DNA of 30,142 nt from positions 1-30,142 of the forward strand of contig JAWOGA010000037.1 of NCBI GenBank assembly GCA_046497225.1, in the 5' to 3' direction. The notes beneath the pieces were generated by a model. It did not search any database, was not told where the DNA came from, and saw nothing but the letters and a program-made list of their open reading frames with translations. This document shows positions 1-6,899 of this stretch, in pieces; the first letter of the stretch is position 1; each line of letters opens with the position of its first letter. The position numbers and the translations under genes are program-made. This stretch comes from JAXHLG01 sp046497225 (lineage in GTDB: Bacteria > Patescibacteriota > Minisyncoccia > Moranbacterales > DUUL01).

Positions 1-1947
1 AATGTCCAAAACGGAGAAATCCTCTACTACGACTTTAAAACCCTCTCGGACAAAGAACCCGCCCTCCAAGCTCTCTATTCTACAACAGAAGACGGCCTCT
101 ACGGACCGGAAAGCGAGATTAACATCACCGCCGAGTATGACGAGGTTATCCACCAAGGAGAGGTTACCCTGACTCTGGACACCGGAGTAGAAATTACTCT
201 TACCCAAGTACAAGACAATCAAATCTCGGGAACCTACACCGTGGGAGAAACCGGCTCGGGAGAAAACACAGAAGACCTCAAAGCTTCTTCCATAAAAGAG
301 CAGAATGTCTGCAACGCTCAAGAGAATTGTCTGGAAGAAACCACTTTACCCGAGAACAATATCAATGATACTTCCGACATAGAGGTGGACACCACCCCGC
401 CGGAATTTACTAACCTCAACCCCGGGGAAGAAGTTGACTCCCTGGCCAATACTTTGGGTTATGCGGTTAGTGAAGAACTCCAAACCATGCAGATCACCTT
501 TTCCTCTCAAGAAGAAGAGCAAACCTGTACTCTGGAAGGAGATTTCCTTCAAGAAGGAGATCACCAAGAAATCGACACCGGAAATTGCCAGGAAGGACCT
601 ATCGTCCTCAACCCCGGAGAAAACTACACCTTAACCTTTGCCGGAGTGGATCCCGCGGGCAACTCGGGAGAGGCTACTCTGGAGGTTGCCATAGCGGAAG
701 AAACCAAGGAAGAGGAGACTGAAGAACCCAAGGAAGAAGAAACCGAAGAAGAAACAGACGAGACTACCGATGAGACTACTGATGAAGAAACAGAGGAAGA
801 AGAAACAGAGGAAGAAACCGAAGAAACCGACGAAACCGAAGAAGAAGAGGACGAAGAAGAAACCGAGGAACCCGCCCTAACCCGGGAAGAACCTGAAGAA
901 ACCCGGGAAGAAGAAACCCTCCCCGATCCTCTGGAAAAAGAAGAAACCCGGGAAGAAACCGAGGAAACAAAAAAGGAAGCCGAAGAAGAATCTTCCCCCA
1001 TAGAAAAATCCCTCCCCTCCCAAACCGCCGAAGAAGTTAAAACATTCCTGGAAAACAACAAAACCGCCGCCGGCATGGTAGCCGCCGGAGGATTGGCAGT
1101 ACCCATTGTCACGGTCTTCACCGGAGTCTCCCGCCTGAGAAACCTTTTCCTCATTATCCGGGAAACCATCCTCAGAGCCCTGGGACTATTGGGAATAGCC
1201 AAAAGAAAGAAAAAACAAGAATGGGGAACTATCTACAATGTCCACACCGGAAAACCCGTCTCCATGGCTACTGTCATAGCCGTAGACAAGCAAACCGGCA
1301 AACACAAAAAAACCAAGCTAACAGATAAACACGGAAGCTATTACTTCCTCACCACCCCCGGAGAATATTACTTAAAAGTAAAAAAGAAAGGCTTTAGAAT
1401 CTACCGGGGCCAGATAGAAAAACTCTCCAGCCAATACGCCGACAACTACCAGGGAGAAACCCTCAACTTCTCTTCCAGTTCCAAAATAGCTAAAAATATT
1501 CCCCTGGAGAAAATCAACAAGAACAAAGAAGAAAAACACCCCTTCCGCAAAATGTTCGGAGTCCTAAGCACGCTCCTTTTCTGGGTAGGTCTGGCTTTCA
1601 ACATTGCCATCCTCACCATAGATCCCTCCATCTTTAATTTCCTCCTCTTTGTCTTCTACCTATTCATGGCCGGAGTCAAATACTTCTACCTGGAAGGAAG
1701 CAACTGGGGAGAAGTTCTCAACCAAAAAGGCAAACCCCTGCAATTTGCCACTATTAAACTCTACAACCAAGAAACCGGCCAAAGAGTCTCCCGAGTGGTT
1801 ACCGATCAACTGGGAAGATACTTCCTCATCGCCAACCCCGGACAATACCTTCTTAAAGTCCGCAGCGTAGGAAGCCATTCCTCAGACATAACCAAGGAGA
1901 TTACTCTTAAAAAAAGAGGAGCTATTGAAGAGAAGCTGAGGGTTTAG
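1..1947 (+). CDS. Membrane-anchored surface protein, Ig-like and carboxypeptidase-regulatory-like domains (5' end outside window)
   Basis: The frame is open from base 1 to the TAG at 1945-1947 (648 codons seen), so the gene begins upstream; the GTG at 241 is only an internal codon. In order it shows an extracellular-looking beta-rich region with an Ig-like unit (about residues 130-230), a Glu/Thr-rich low-complexity linker (about 234-337), one hydrophobic segment (about 357-377) followed by a basic KRKKKQ patch near 401, a transthyretin/carboxypeptidase-regulatory-like domain (about 408-470), a pair of hydrophobic segments (about 519-560) and a second such domain (about 569-630). The two C-terminal domains share a G-x-V-x-(N)-x-x-G-K-P pattern and a D-x-x-G-x-Y/F core. 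A role as a cell-surface or envelope protein is inferred; no enzyme motif is visible. Third codon positions are C-rich, unlike the genes that follow. Confidence 0.8.
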   Translation, partial: NVQNGEILYYDFKTLSDKEPALQALYSTTEDGLYGPESEINITAEYDEVIHQGEVTLTLDTGVEITLTQVQDNQISGTYTVGETGSGENTEDLKASSIKEQNVCNAQENCLEETTLPENNINDTSDIEVDTTPPEFTNLNPGEEVDSLANTLGYAVSEELQTMQITFSSQEEEQTCTLEGDFLQEGDHQEIDTGNCQEGPIVLNPGENYTLTFAGVDPAGNSGEATLEVAIAEETKEEETEEPKEEETEEETDETTDETTDEETEEEETEEETEETDETEEEEDEEETEEPALTREEPEETREEETLPDPLEKEETREETEETKKEAEEESSPIEKSLPSQTAEEVKTFLENNKTAAGMVAAGGLAVPIVTVFTGVSRLRNLFLIIRETILRALGLLGIAKRKKKQEWGTIYNVHTGKPVSMATVIAVDKQTGKHKKTKLTDKHGSYYFLTTPGEYYLKVKKKGFRIYRGQIEKLSSQYADNYQGETLNFSSSSKIAKNIPLEKINKNKEEKHPFRKMFGVLSTLLFWVGLAFNIAILTIDPSIFNFLLFVFYLFMAGVKYFYLEGSNWGEVLNQKGKPLQFATIKLYNQETGQRVSRVVTDQLGRYFLIANPGQYLLKVRSVGSHSSDITKEITLKKRGAIEEKLRV

Positions 1948-1950
1948 TAA

Positions 1951-1977
1951 GTTTGGAAAGTTTGGAAAGTTTGGAAA
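1951..1977. repeat. Three tandem copies of a 9-bp unit
   Basis: GTTTGGAAA is repeated exactly three times at 1951-1959, 1960-1968 and 1969-1977, starting four bases after the stop codon of the surface protein gene. It looks like a slippage-generated short tandem repeat; no function is evident. Confidence 0.9.
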
Positions 1978-2115
1978 GTAATTGGTAAATGGGATATTAT
2001 TGAATCTTGAATTTTGAATTTGTTTATAACTTGTTTCTTGTAATTTGTATCTTTTTATTTTATTCCCTTAATTCTTGCTTCTTGATTCTTGATTCTGTTT
2101 GGAGTTTAAGGCAAC

Positions 2116-2150
2116 AATAAACCCGACAAACTAAGTTTGTCGGGGTTATT
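2116..2150. terminator. Strong hairpin, probable intrinsic terminator, possibly bidirectional
   Basis: Bases 2122-2131 pair with 2135-2144 around a three-base TAA loop. After one A/G mismatch, 2116-2120 pair with 2146-2150. The GC-rich core is flanked by A/T pairs with T-rich sequence 3' on the plus strand and A-rich sequence 5', so it could stop transcription in either direction. It lies about 170 bases after the surface protein stop codon. Confidence 0.75.
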
Positions 2151-2252
2151 TTGGCGCCTGGCTCTGAATAGACGTTTTGTACCTTTTAATTTCGAATTTG
2201 TAATTTGTTTGTATCTTGTTTCTTGATTCTGTTTGAAATTTGGTTGCAATTT

Positions 2253-2278
2253 ATCACTCTTTCCCGGGAGTGATTTTT
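2253..2278 (+). terminator. Hairpin with T run just upstream of a promoter
   Basis: ATCACTC (2253-2259) pairs with GAGTGAT (2268-2274) around an eight-base loop and runs into five Ts (2274-2278). It is a plausible intrinsic terminator insulating the downstream gene. The -10 element of the next promoter begins two bases later. Confidence 0.6.
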
Positions 2279-2279
2279 G

Positions 2280-2288
2280 TGTTATAAT
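2280..2288 (+). promoter_or_regulatory. Extended -10 promoter for the 3'-phosphoesterase gene
   Basis: TGTTATAAT is a full extended -10 (TGn plus TATAAT at 2283-2288). No good -35 lies 17 bases upstream, as is common for extended -10 promoters. Transcription would start about seven bases later, at or next to the ATG at 2296, so the mRNA is probably leaderless. Confidence 0.6.
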
Positions 2289-2295
2289 AAGATCA

Positions 2296-2787
2296 ATGAA
2301 TCTTAATGATTATAAAAAAAAGAGGGATTTTAGTTTAACGGAGGAACCGGAAGGGGGGTTGCAAAAATCTTCCGAGAATAGGTTTGTGATTCAAAAGCAT
2401 TATGCTTCTCATTTACATTTTGATTTCAGGCTGGAGATGAAAGATGAGAAAACAGAGGAAGTAGTGCTTAAATCTTGGGCAATTCCCAAAAATATACCTC
2501 TTGAAAAAGGAGTAAAACACCTAGCCATTAGAACAGAAGATCACCCGGTGGAATATTTGAATTTTGAAGGCAGAATCCCCGAAGGTAATTATGGAGCGGG
2601 CGAGGTGGAAATTTGGGATAAAGGCAAGTGGGGTTTAATGAAAGGATCTTTTGAGGAAAAAATGTTGAAGTTTAATTTGTTTGGAGAAAAAGTAAAAGGC
2701 AGGTATGTGATGATTAGAACTCAAGGATATGGAAACAAAAAGAGTGACGGCAATGAATATTGGTTGATTTGGAAAAAAGAGGCGTAA
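2296..2787 (+). CDS. DNA 3'-phosphoesterase (LigD N-terminal domain-like), stand-alone
   Basis: This 163-residue protein matches the phosphoesterase (PE) domain of LigD, a metal-dependent enzyme that trims 3'-phosphate and 3'-ribonucleotide ends so DNA can be ligated. The opening YKKKRDFSLTEEPEGG is the family's usual start. The core active-site segment H-Y-A-S-H-L-H-F-D-F-R-L-E runs from residue 35 to 47 (H35, H39, H41, D43, R45, E47). The HPVEY and IPEGNYGAGEVEIWD segments follow, also typical. The ATG at 2296 is preferred over an upstream TTG at 2233, because residues before it match nothing in the family and the promoter lies between the two. No LigD polymerase or ligase domain and no Ku gene are seen. 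The NAD-dependent ligase at 16304 could be a functional partner, which is inference. Confidence 0.85.
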   Translation: MNLNDYKKKRDFSLTEEPEGGLQKSSENRFVIQKHYASHLHFDFRLEMKDEKTEEVVLKSWAIPKNIPLEKGVKHLAIRTEDHPVEYLNFEGRIPEGNYGAGEVEIWDKGKWGLMKGSFEEKMLKFNLFGEKVKGRYVMIRTQGYGNKKSDGNEYWLIWKKEA

Positions 2788-2859
2788 TTTGAAATATGGT
2801 TAGTACGTAATTTATTTTAAATCCAATTGAAAGCAAGGTTCAAATTTAAAAAAAATGCA

Positions 2860-5223
2860 ATGAACAAAAACAACGTTAAAAAATCTAAAGAAAAAAAGAG
2901 TAATCAAGATAGCTTAAAGAAAGGGCAATCGGAAGATTCTCAAAAGAAATCAATAAAGGAGCCTTTTTTGCATGGAGATGCTAAAAAGAGCATTGCCTCG
3001 GTTCTTTTGATCGTTTTTGCCTTGATTTTTGTTTTAAGTTTATTCGGGCAGGCCGGAATAGTAGGTGAATATTTGGACAAATTTTTAAGAATATCTTTTG
3101 GCTGGGGAAGGTTTGTTCTTCCCGTTTTAATGGTTATTTTAGGAGTTGTTTATTTCAGGAAGTATCAAAGATATAGATACTATCTGACTACGGCCGGCGC
3201 TTTTGTGTTTTTCTTGTTTCTCTTGGTTATTTTTTATAGTTTTGCTGAGTTGGAAGAAATGAAGGAATTGGCAAAACAGGGTAGTAATGGAGGTTTTTTG
3301 GGTTTTGCGATTGCCTATCCTTTGTTTAAATATTTCGGCGGTTTGGCGGCGACTATATTATCTGCCGGTTTTTTATTAGTTGGATTTATTTTGACTTTTA
3401 ATTTTCCCTTGAATAAATTTTTTGCAGGAGCAGTTGATTATTATAAAGACTTTATATCAAAAATCAAAAGTATTTACTCTAGTAGACAAGAAAAGGGTCA
3501 ACAAGAAGAAGATTTGTGGGAAGAAGATGAAAACAAAGAAAAAAAAGCCAAGGAAGAGGATAATATCAAAGAAGGGTCTATTAAATTTATAGATGAGGAT
3601 GAAACAGAAGAAAAAACGAAGACCCCCGGATTTGGCCTTGATGAAAATGATTACGGAAAAAAAGAAAAAAAGCCAAAAGAAGAAGAGCAATGGAAATTCC
3701 CCTCGACAGATTTATTAGAAGATCCTAAAAAAAGAAAGCATCCCGGAAATCTTGAGAAAAAAGCCAAAATAATCCAGAAAACTTTTGAAGAATTCGGCGT
3801 GAAAGTTACTTTTAAGGGCTATCATCTGGGTCCGTCCGTGGTTCAGTATACCTTTGAACCGGCTAGCGGGGTGAAGTTAAGCCGGATTACTGCCTGTCAA
3901 GATAATCTGGCATTGAATTTATCTTCTTCTTCTATAAGAATTGAAGCTCCTATCCCCGGAAAACCTTTGGTTGGAATAGAAGTGCCTCTGCCTCAAGAAT
4001 ATTCAGCTGAAATCAGAGTCAAAACCTCCTTGGAAAGCGAGGAATTCAAAAAGCAATCCTCTAACTTATCTATAGTTTTGGGAGAGGATATTCATGGAGA
4101 ATTTGTTTTTGCCGATATTAAAAAAATGCCCCACTTAATGGTGGCGGGAGCTACTAATATGGGTAAAAGTGTTTGCATCAATACCATTTTGACCTCTCTT
4201 TTGTATCAAAACACTCCCGAGGACTTGAAATTGATTTTGATTGATCCCAAAAGAGTGGAGTTGAATTTTTATAATGGAGTTCCGCATCTAATGTCCCCTG
4301 TCATTACCGACGTTTCCAAGGTTGTGAATGCTTTAAAGTGGGTTGTCAATAAAATGGAAGAAAGGTATGAAATTTTGGAAGAAGCTGAATCCAAGGATAT
4401 TCAATCTTATAATGAAAAAATCAGAAGAGGAAAAAAAAGGCAGAGAAAAAGTGAAGAAACCGGAAAATATTACTACGAAGATTTTGAAAAAATGCCCTAT
4501 ATTTTAATTGTGATAGACGAGTTGAATGATTTAATGTCTACTCATGGGAAAGAAGTGGAAGGTCTAATTGTGAGGCTGGCTCAGAAAGCGCGGGCCGTGG
4601 GAATTCACTTAATTGTTTCTACTCAGAAGCCCAGTGTGGATGTTATCACCGGTCAAATAAAGGCTAATATTACCGCCCGAATTGCTCTAAAGGTTTCCTC
4701 TCAAGTTGATTCCAGAATTATTCTTGATAGAACCGGAGCGGAAAAATTGCTGGGTAGAGGGGATATGCTTTTTTCCAGTAATGAGGTGAATACAATGAGA
4801 AGAATTCAAGGGGCTTTTGTCTCGGATGAAGAAACCAGCAAAGTAGTTAATTTTTGGAAAAAGCAAGTTGAAAAAGATGAGGATGATGAATTAAAAGAAT
4901 CTTTTAAGGAAGAGTTAAAAAAACCGGGAAGTAATCAATCTTATTCAGGATCTTCAGGCGAATCGGAGGATTTAGATGAGAAATTTGAAGATGCTAAAAA
5001 TTTGATTGTCTCTACCGGCAAGGCTTCCACTTCTTTAATACAATCAAGGTTTGCCATGGGTTATCAGCGAGCTAACAGAATTATGATGCAATTGGAAGAC
5101 AATGGAGTTGTAGGTCCTGCCAAAGGGTCTAAGCCTAGGGAGATTTTAATTGGAAAACAAGACAATTTTTATGAGGATGATGAGCAAGATCAATTTGAGA
5201 GGGAAAAATGGGAGAAAGAATAG
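2860..5223 (+). CDS. ftsK: DNA translocase FtsK/SpoIIIE
   Basis: This ATP-driven DNA pump moves chromosome ends through the division septum. An N-terminal region with about four membrane segments (about residues 40-190) is followed by an acidic/lysine-rich linker (about 210-300). The alpha/beta motor follows, with Walker A GATNMGKS at about 430-437 and Walker B LIVIDEL further on. At the C-terminus a winged-helix gamma domain (S-T-G-K-A-S-T-S-L-I-Q-S-R-F pattern) would read orienting DNA motifs. The length of about 787 residues is normal for the family. The ATG at 2860 is chosen over a TTG at 2827 because the intervening residues are an unlikely extension; there is no Shine-Dalgarno at either. 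It follows the phosphoesterase gene by 72 bases. Confidence 0.95.
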   Translation: MNKNNVKKSKEKKSNQDSLKKGQSEDSQKKSIKEPFLHGDAKKSIASVLLIVFALIFVLSLFGQAGIVGEYLDKFLRISFGWGRFVLPVLMVILGVVYFRKYQRYRYYLTTAGAFVFFLFLLVIFYSFAELEEMKELAKQGSNGGFLGFAIAYPLFKYFGGLAATILSAGFLLVGFILTFNFPLNKFFAGAVDYYKDFISKIKSIYSSRQEKGQQEEDLWEEDENKEKKAKEEDNIKEGSIKFIDEDETEEKTKTPGFGLDENDYGKKEKKPKEEEQWKFPSTDLLEDPKKRKHPGNLEKKAKIIQKTFEEFGVKVTFKGYHLGPSVVQYTFEPASGVKLSRITACQDNLALNLSSSSIRIEAPIPGKPLVGIEVPLPQEYSAEIRVKTSLESEEFKKQSSNLSIVLGEDIHGEFVFADIKKMPHLMVAGATNMGKSVCINTILTSLLYQNTPEDLKLILIDPKRVELNFYNGVPHLMSPVITDVSKVVNALKWVVNKMEERYEILEEAESKDIQSYNEKIRRGKKRQRKSEETGKYYYEDFEKMPYILIVIDELNDLMSTHGKEVEGLIVRLAQKARAVGIHLIVSTQKPSVDVITGQIKANITARIALKVSSQVDSRIILDRTGAEKLLGRGDMLFSSNEVNTMRRIQGAFVSDEETSKVVNFWKKQVEKDEDDELKESFKEELKKPGSNQSYSGSSGESEDLDEKFEDAKNLIVSTGKASTSLIQSRFAMGYQRANRIMMQLEDNGVVGPAKGSKPREILIGKQDNFYEDDEQDQFEREKWEKE

Positions 5224-5237
5224 TTATTAATATCAAA

Positions 5238-5265
5238 TTTCAAACCTGCTAAAATGACAAATTGA
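5238..5265. repeat. Dispersed intergenic element, copy 1 left arm
   Basis: The block around CAAACCTGCTAAAATGACAA resembles 29367-29394 (CAAACCCGCTCAAATGCCAA) with a few substitutions. A right-hand element, TTGATTTTTGGCG, lies about 100 bases downstream at 5365-5377. The similar arrangement in both spacers suggests a decayed dispersed intergenic repeat. Confidence 0.4.
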
Positions 5266-5364
5266 TTTCAAATTTTTAAATAAACCAAACTTCTGTTTAA
5301 ATTTCACAACATCTTTTAAGTCTGAAAATTTTTAAAAATCAAGACAATAAAATTCGTTGGCCAC

Positions 5365-5377
5365 TTGATTTTTGGCG
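5365..5377. repeat. 13-bp sequence shared with 6190-6202
   Basis: TTGATTTTTGGCG occurs exactly at 5365-5377 and again at 6190-6202, in the spacers on either side of the radical-SAM gene. A related form, TTGATTTGGCG, occurs at 29533-29543. It may be part of the dispersed intergenic element or chance in T-rich sequence. Confidence 0.4.
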
Positions 5378-5428
5378 TTGGTTTTTAATTAATCTTATTT
5401 TTTCGTCTATATTAAAGATATAAAAGGG

Positions 5429-5437
5429 TGTGATAAT
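5429..5437 (+). promoter_or_regulatory. Extended -10 promoter for the radical-SAM activase gene
   Basis: TGTGATAAT (TGn plus GATAAT at 5432-5437) lies 14 bases before the ATG at 5452. The predicted transcript would have a leader of under ten bases, the second near-leaderless arrangement in the window. Confidence 0.45.
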
Positions 5438-5451
5438 TATTAAAGAGCGAT

Positions 5452-6153
5452 ATGAGATTGGGCGGCTTGCAAAAACTAACTTTGATTGATTATCCCGGCA
5501 AAATTGCGGCGACTGTTTTTACTATTGGCTGCAGCTTTCGCTGTCCTTTCTGTCATAATCCGGAGTTGGTTTTACCTGATTACAGCGGGGGAGTTGGTTC
5601 TATTAAAGAGGAGGAATTTTTCGATTTTTTAAAAAACAGGCAAAATAAATTGGAGGGGGTGTGTATCACGGGAGGAGAGCCGACAGTGCAAAAAGATATT
5701 TTAGAGTTTATGAAAAAAATAAAGGAATTGGGGTTTGCGGTTAAACTTGATAGCAACGGAACTAGACCGGATATTCTAAAACAGGTTTTTGATAATAAAT
5801 TGGCGGATTTTGTTTCTATGGATATTAAAAACTCTTCTTCTAAATATGAAAAAACAGCCGGAGTAAAAGTTGACCCGGAGAGAATTAAACTAAGCGTTAA
5901 ATTGATTCAAAACTCCGGAATTAAATATGAATTTCGCACCACAGTTGTCCCCGATTTTCATGAAGAGGAAGATTTTTATGAAATCGGTAGTTGGTTAAAA
6001 GGTTCACAAAAGTATGCTTTGCAAAAATTTAGAGATGGAGGCAAGCTTTTAGATGAATCAATCAGGAAGAAGTTAGAGAATCAAAAAGAGCTTGATTTGG
6101 AAAAAATTAAAAAGAAAATAGAGAAATGTTTTGGAGAAGTGGAGGTGAGGTAA
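5452..6153 (+). CDS. Anaerobic ribonucleoside-triphosphate reductase activating protein, radical SAM (NrdG2 type)
   Basis: This 233-residue radical-SAM enzyme would use S-adenosylmethionine to install a glycyl radical on a partner, most likely class III ribonucleotide reductase. The cluster motif is C27-S-F-R-C31-P-F-C34. The preceding G-L-Q-K-L-T-L-I-D-Y-P-G and the following H-N-P-E-L-V are hallmarks of the NrdG2 subfamily. ITGGEP, the SAM-binding GGE motif, is present. No NrdD gene is in the window, so its partner is unseen; a pyruvate-formate-lyase-activase role is less likely. It is transcribed from its own extended -10 promoter. Confidence 0.85.
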   Translation: MRLGGLQKLTLIDYPGKIAATVFTIGCSFRCPFCHNPELVLPDYSGGVGSIKEEEFFDFLKNRQNKLEGVCITGGEPTVQKDILEFMKKIKELGFAVKLDSNGTRPDILKQVFDNKLADFVSMDIKNSSSKYEKTAGVKVDPERIKLSVKLIQNSGIKYEFRTTVVPDFHEEEDFYEIGSWLKGSQKYALQKFRDGGKLLDESIRKKLENQKELDLEKIKKKIEKCFGEVEVR

Positions 6154-6225
6154 GTTGTTTAAACATATAAACATCAAGGTGCTTTGTTGTTGATTTTTGG
6201 CGATTAATTGCTTTAAAACAAAATA

Positions 6226-6246
6226 AAAGGAGGTATGAATAAATAG
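6226..6246 (+). other. Orphan perfect Shine-Dalgarno with a three-codon ORF
   Basis: AAAGGAGGT (6226-6234) is the only full anti-16S match seen in a spacer. It directly abuts ATG-AAT-AAA-TAG (6235-6246), a three-codon ORF too close to it for normal spacing. The next real ORF starts at 6291, 57 bases after the motif. It could be a decayed gene start or a ribosome stand-by site. Confidence 0.4.
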
Positions 6247-6290
6247 AGAAGAATTTTTCAGTAAAATATATTACAATTAACTAAAAAAGT

Positions 6291-6554
6291 ATGGAAGAGA
6301 AAATTTATGTGGAGTTAAAAAAAGTCAATACTCCCAAAAAAATAGATGGAAGCAGAAAAGCAGGCAATACCTATCAAGTTTTTGTTGGCGAGGATTTTGA
6401 TAATAAAGACAGAAGAGATTTGGAGGATTTGTTGAATGAAATCAATTTTCAAATCAGGAAAGATGGAATAGAAGCGGTGGAATTTAGAAAGATGGAGCCG
6501 GAATTAAGAAGAGTTCAAGTTGGAAGAAGAGTGGATTTAAGATTAAATAGGTAA
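6291..6554 (+). CDS. Small conserved-looking hypothetical protein (87 aa)
   Basis: I do not recognise this protein. It is 87 residues, highly charged, with no membrane segment or signal peptide. The N-terminal half looks beta-rich (IYVELKKV, YQVFVGEDF), followed by a charged helix (RRDLEDLLNEINFQIRK) and an Arg-rich C-terminus, which might favour nucleic-acid or ribosome contact; that is a guess. The ATG at 6291 is the only start, because a stop lies three codons upstream. It sits 26 bases before the DUF167 gene and shares its strand, so the two are likely cotranscribed. Its codon use matches the neighbouring genes, which supports it being real. Confidence 0.65.
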   Translation: MEEKIYVELKKVNTPKKIDGSRKAGNTYQVFVGEDFDNKDRRDLEDLLNEINFQIRKDGIEAVEFRKMEPELRRVQVGRRVDLRLNR

Positions 6555-6580
6555 GAGTCTTACTGTTAAAGCTGATTCTA

Positions 6581-6820
6581 ATGAGGATTTACGTGAAAGT
6601 TAATACAAAGTCTTCTCAAAGCAGAGTGGAAATGCTGGGTGAGGGGAATTTTAAAGTTTGGGTAAATTCGGCTCCGGAACGAGGCAAGGCTAACAAGGAA
6701 GCGGTTAAATTACTGGCCGATTATTTTAGTGTTTCTGCGGCAAATGTTAAAATAATTGCCGGAAAAACAGCATCAAAGAAATTAATTGAAATAGAAGCAG
6801 AAAACAACAACGCAAGATGA
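6581..6820 (+). CDS. DUF167/YggU (UPF0235) family protein
   Basis: This 79-residue protein has the family's usual size and layout: an opening beta strand (MRIYVKVNTKSSQ), a VWVNSAPERGKAN segment where P-x-x-G-x-A-N is the family hallmark, a helix, and a closing GKTASKKLIEIE strand. The biochemical role of the family is unknown. It ends in TGA (6818-6820), showing that TGA is a stop codon here and arguing against the recoded lineages of CPR bacteria. Confidence 0.85.
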   Translation: MRIYVKVNTKSSQSRVEMLGEGNFKVWVNSAPERGKANKEAVKLLADYFSVSAANVKIIAGKTASKKLIEIEAENNNAR

Positions 6821-6899
6821 GAAAATCAAAATTTAGAGTACACTAACTTTATCTTTAGTTGGGTTATTTTTTAAAATTTTTAAGGATTAAAATTGTATT

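Larger units (their letters stand above)
1948..2295. other. Noncoding interval between surface protein gene and phosphoesterase gene
   Basis: This 348-base stretch has no convincing gene. It contains a 9-bp tandem repeat right after the stop codon, T-rich degenerate sequence with recurring pieces (ttcttgattctgttt occurs near 2086-2100 and 2221-2233), two hairpins followed by T-rich runs, and an extended -10 promoter at its right end. Plus-strand composition changes here from C-rich to G/T-rich. Confidence 0.7.

Noticed and set aside
624..1202. A 192-codon minus-strand ORF rich in serine
   Set aside because: It is the antisense shadow of the Glu/Thr-rich linker of the surface protein; its serine runs are simply the complement of GAA/GAG-rich codons.
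1948..2295. Replication origin suggested by the switch from C-rich to G-rich plus strand
   Set aside because: No DnaA-box cluster, dnaA, dnaN or similar gene is seen, and the opposite switch occurs only 27 kb later, which a true origin would not explain.
2233..2295. N-terminal extension of the phosphoesterase from TTG 2233
   Set aside because: The extra 21 residues overlap a terminator hairpin and the promoter and do not fit the family, which starts at the ATG at 2296.
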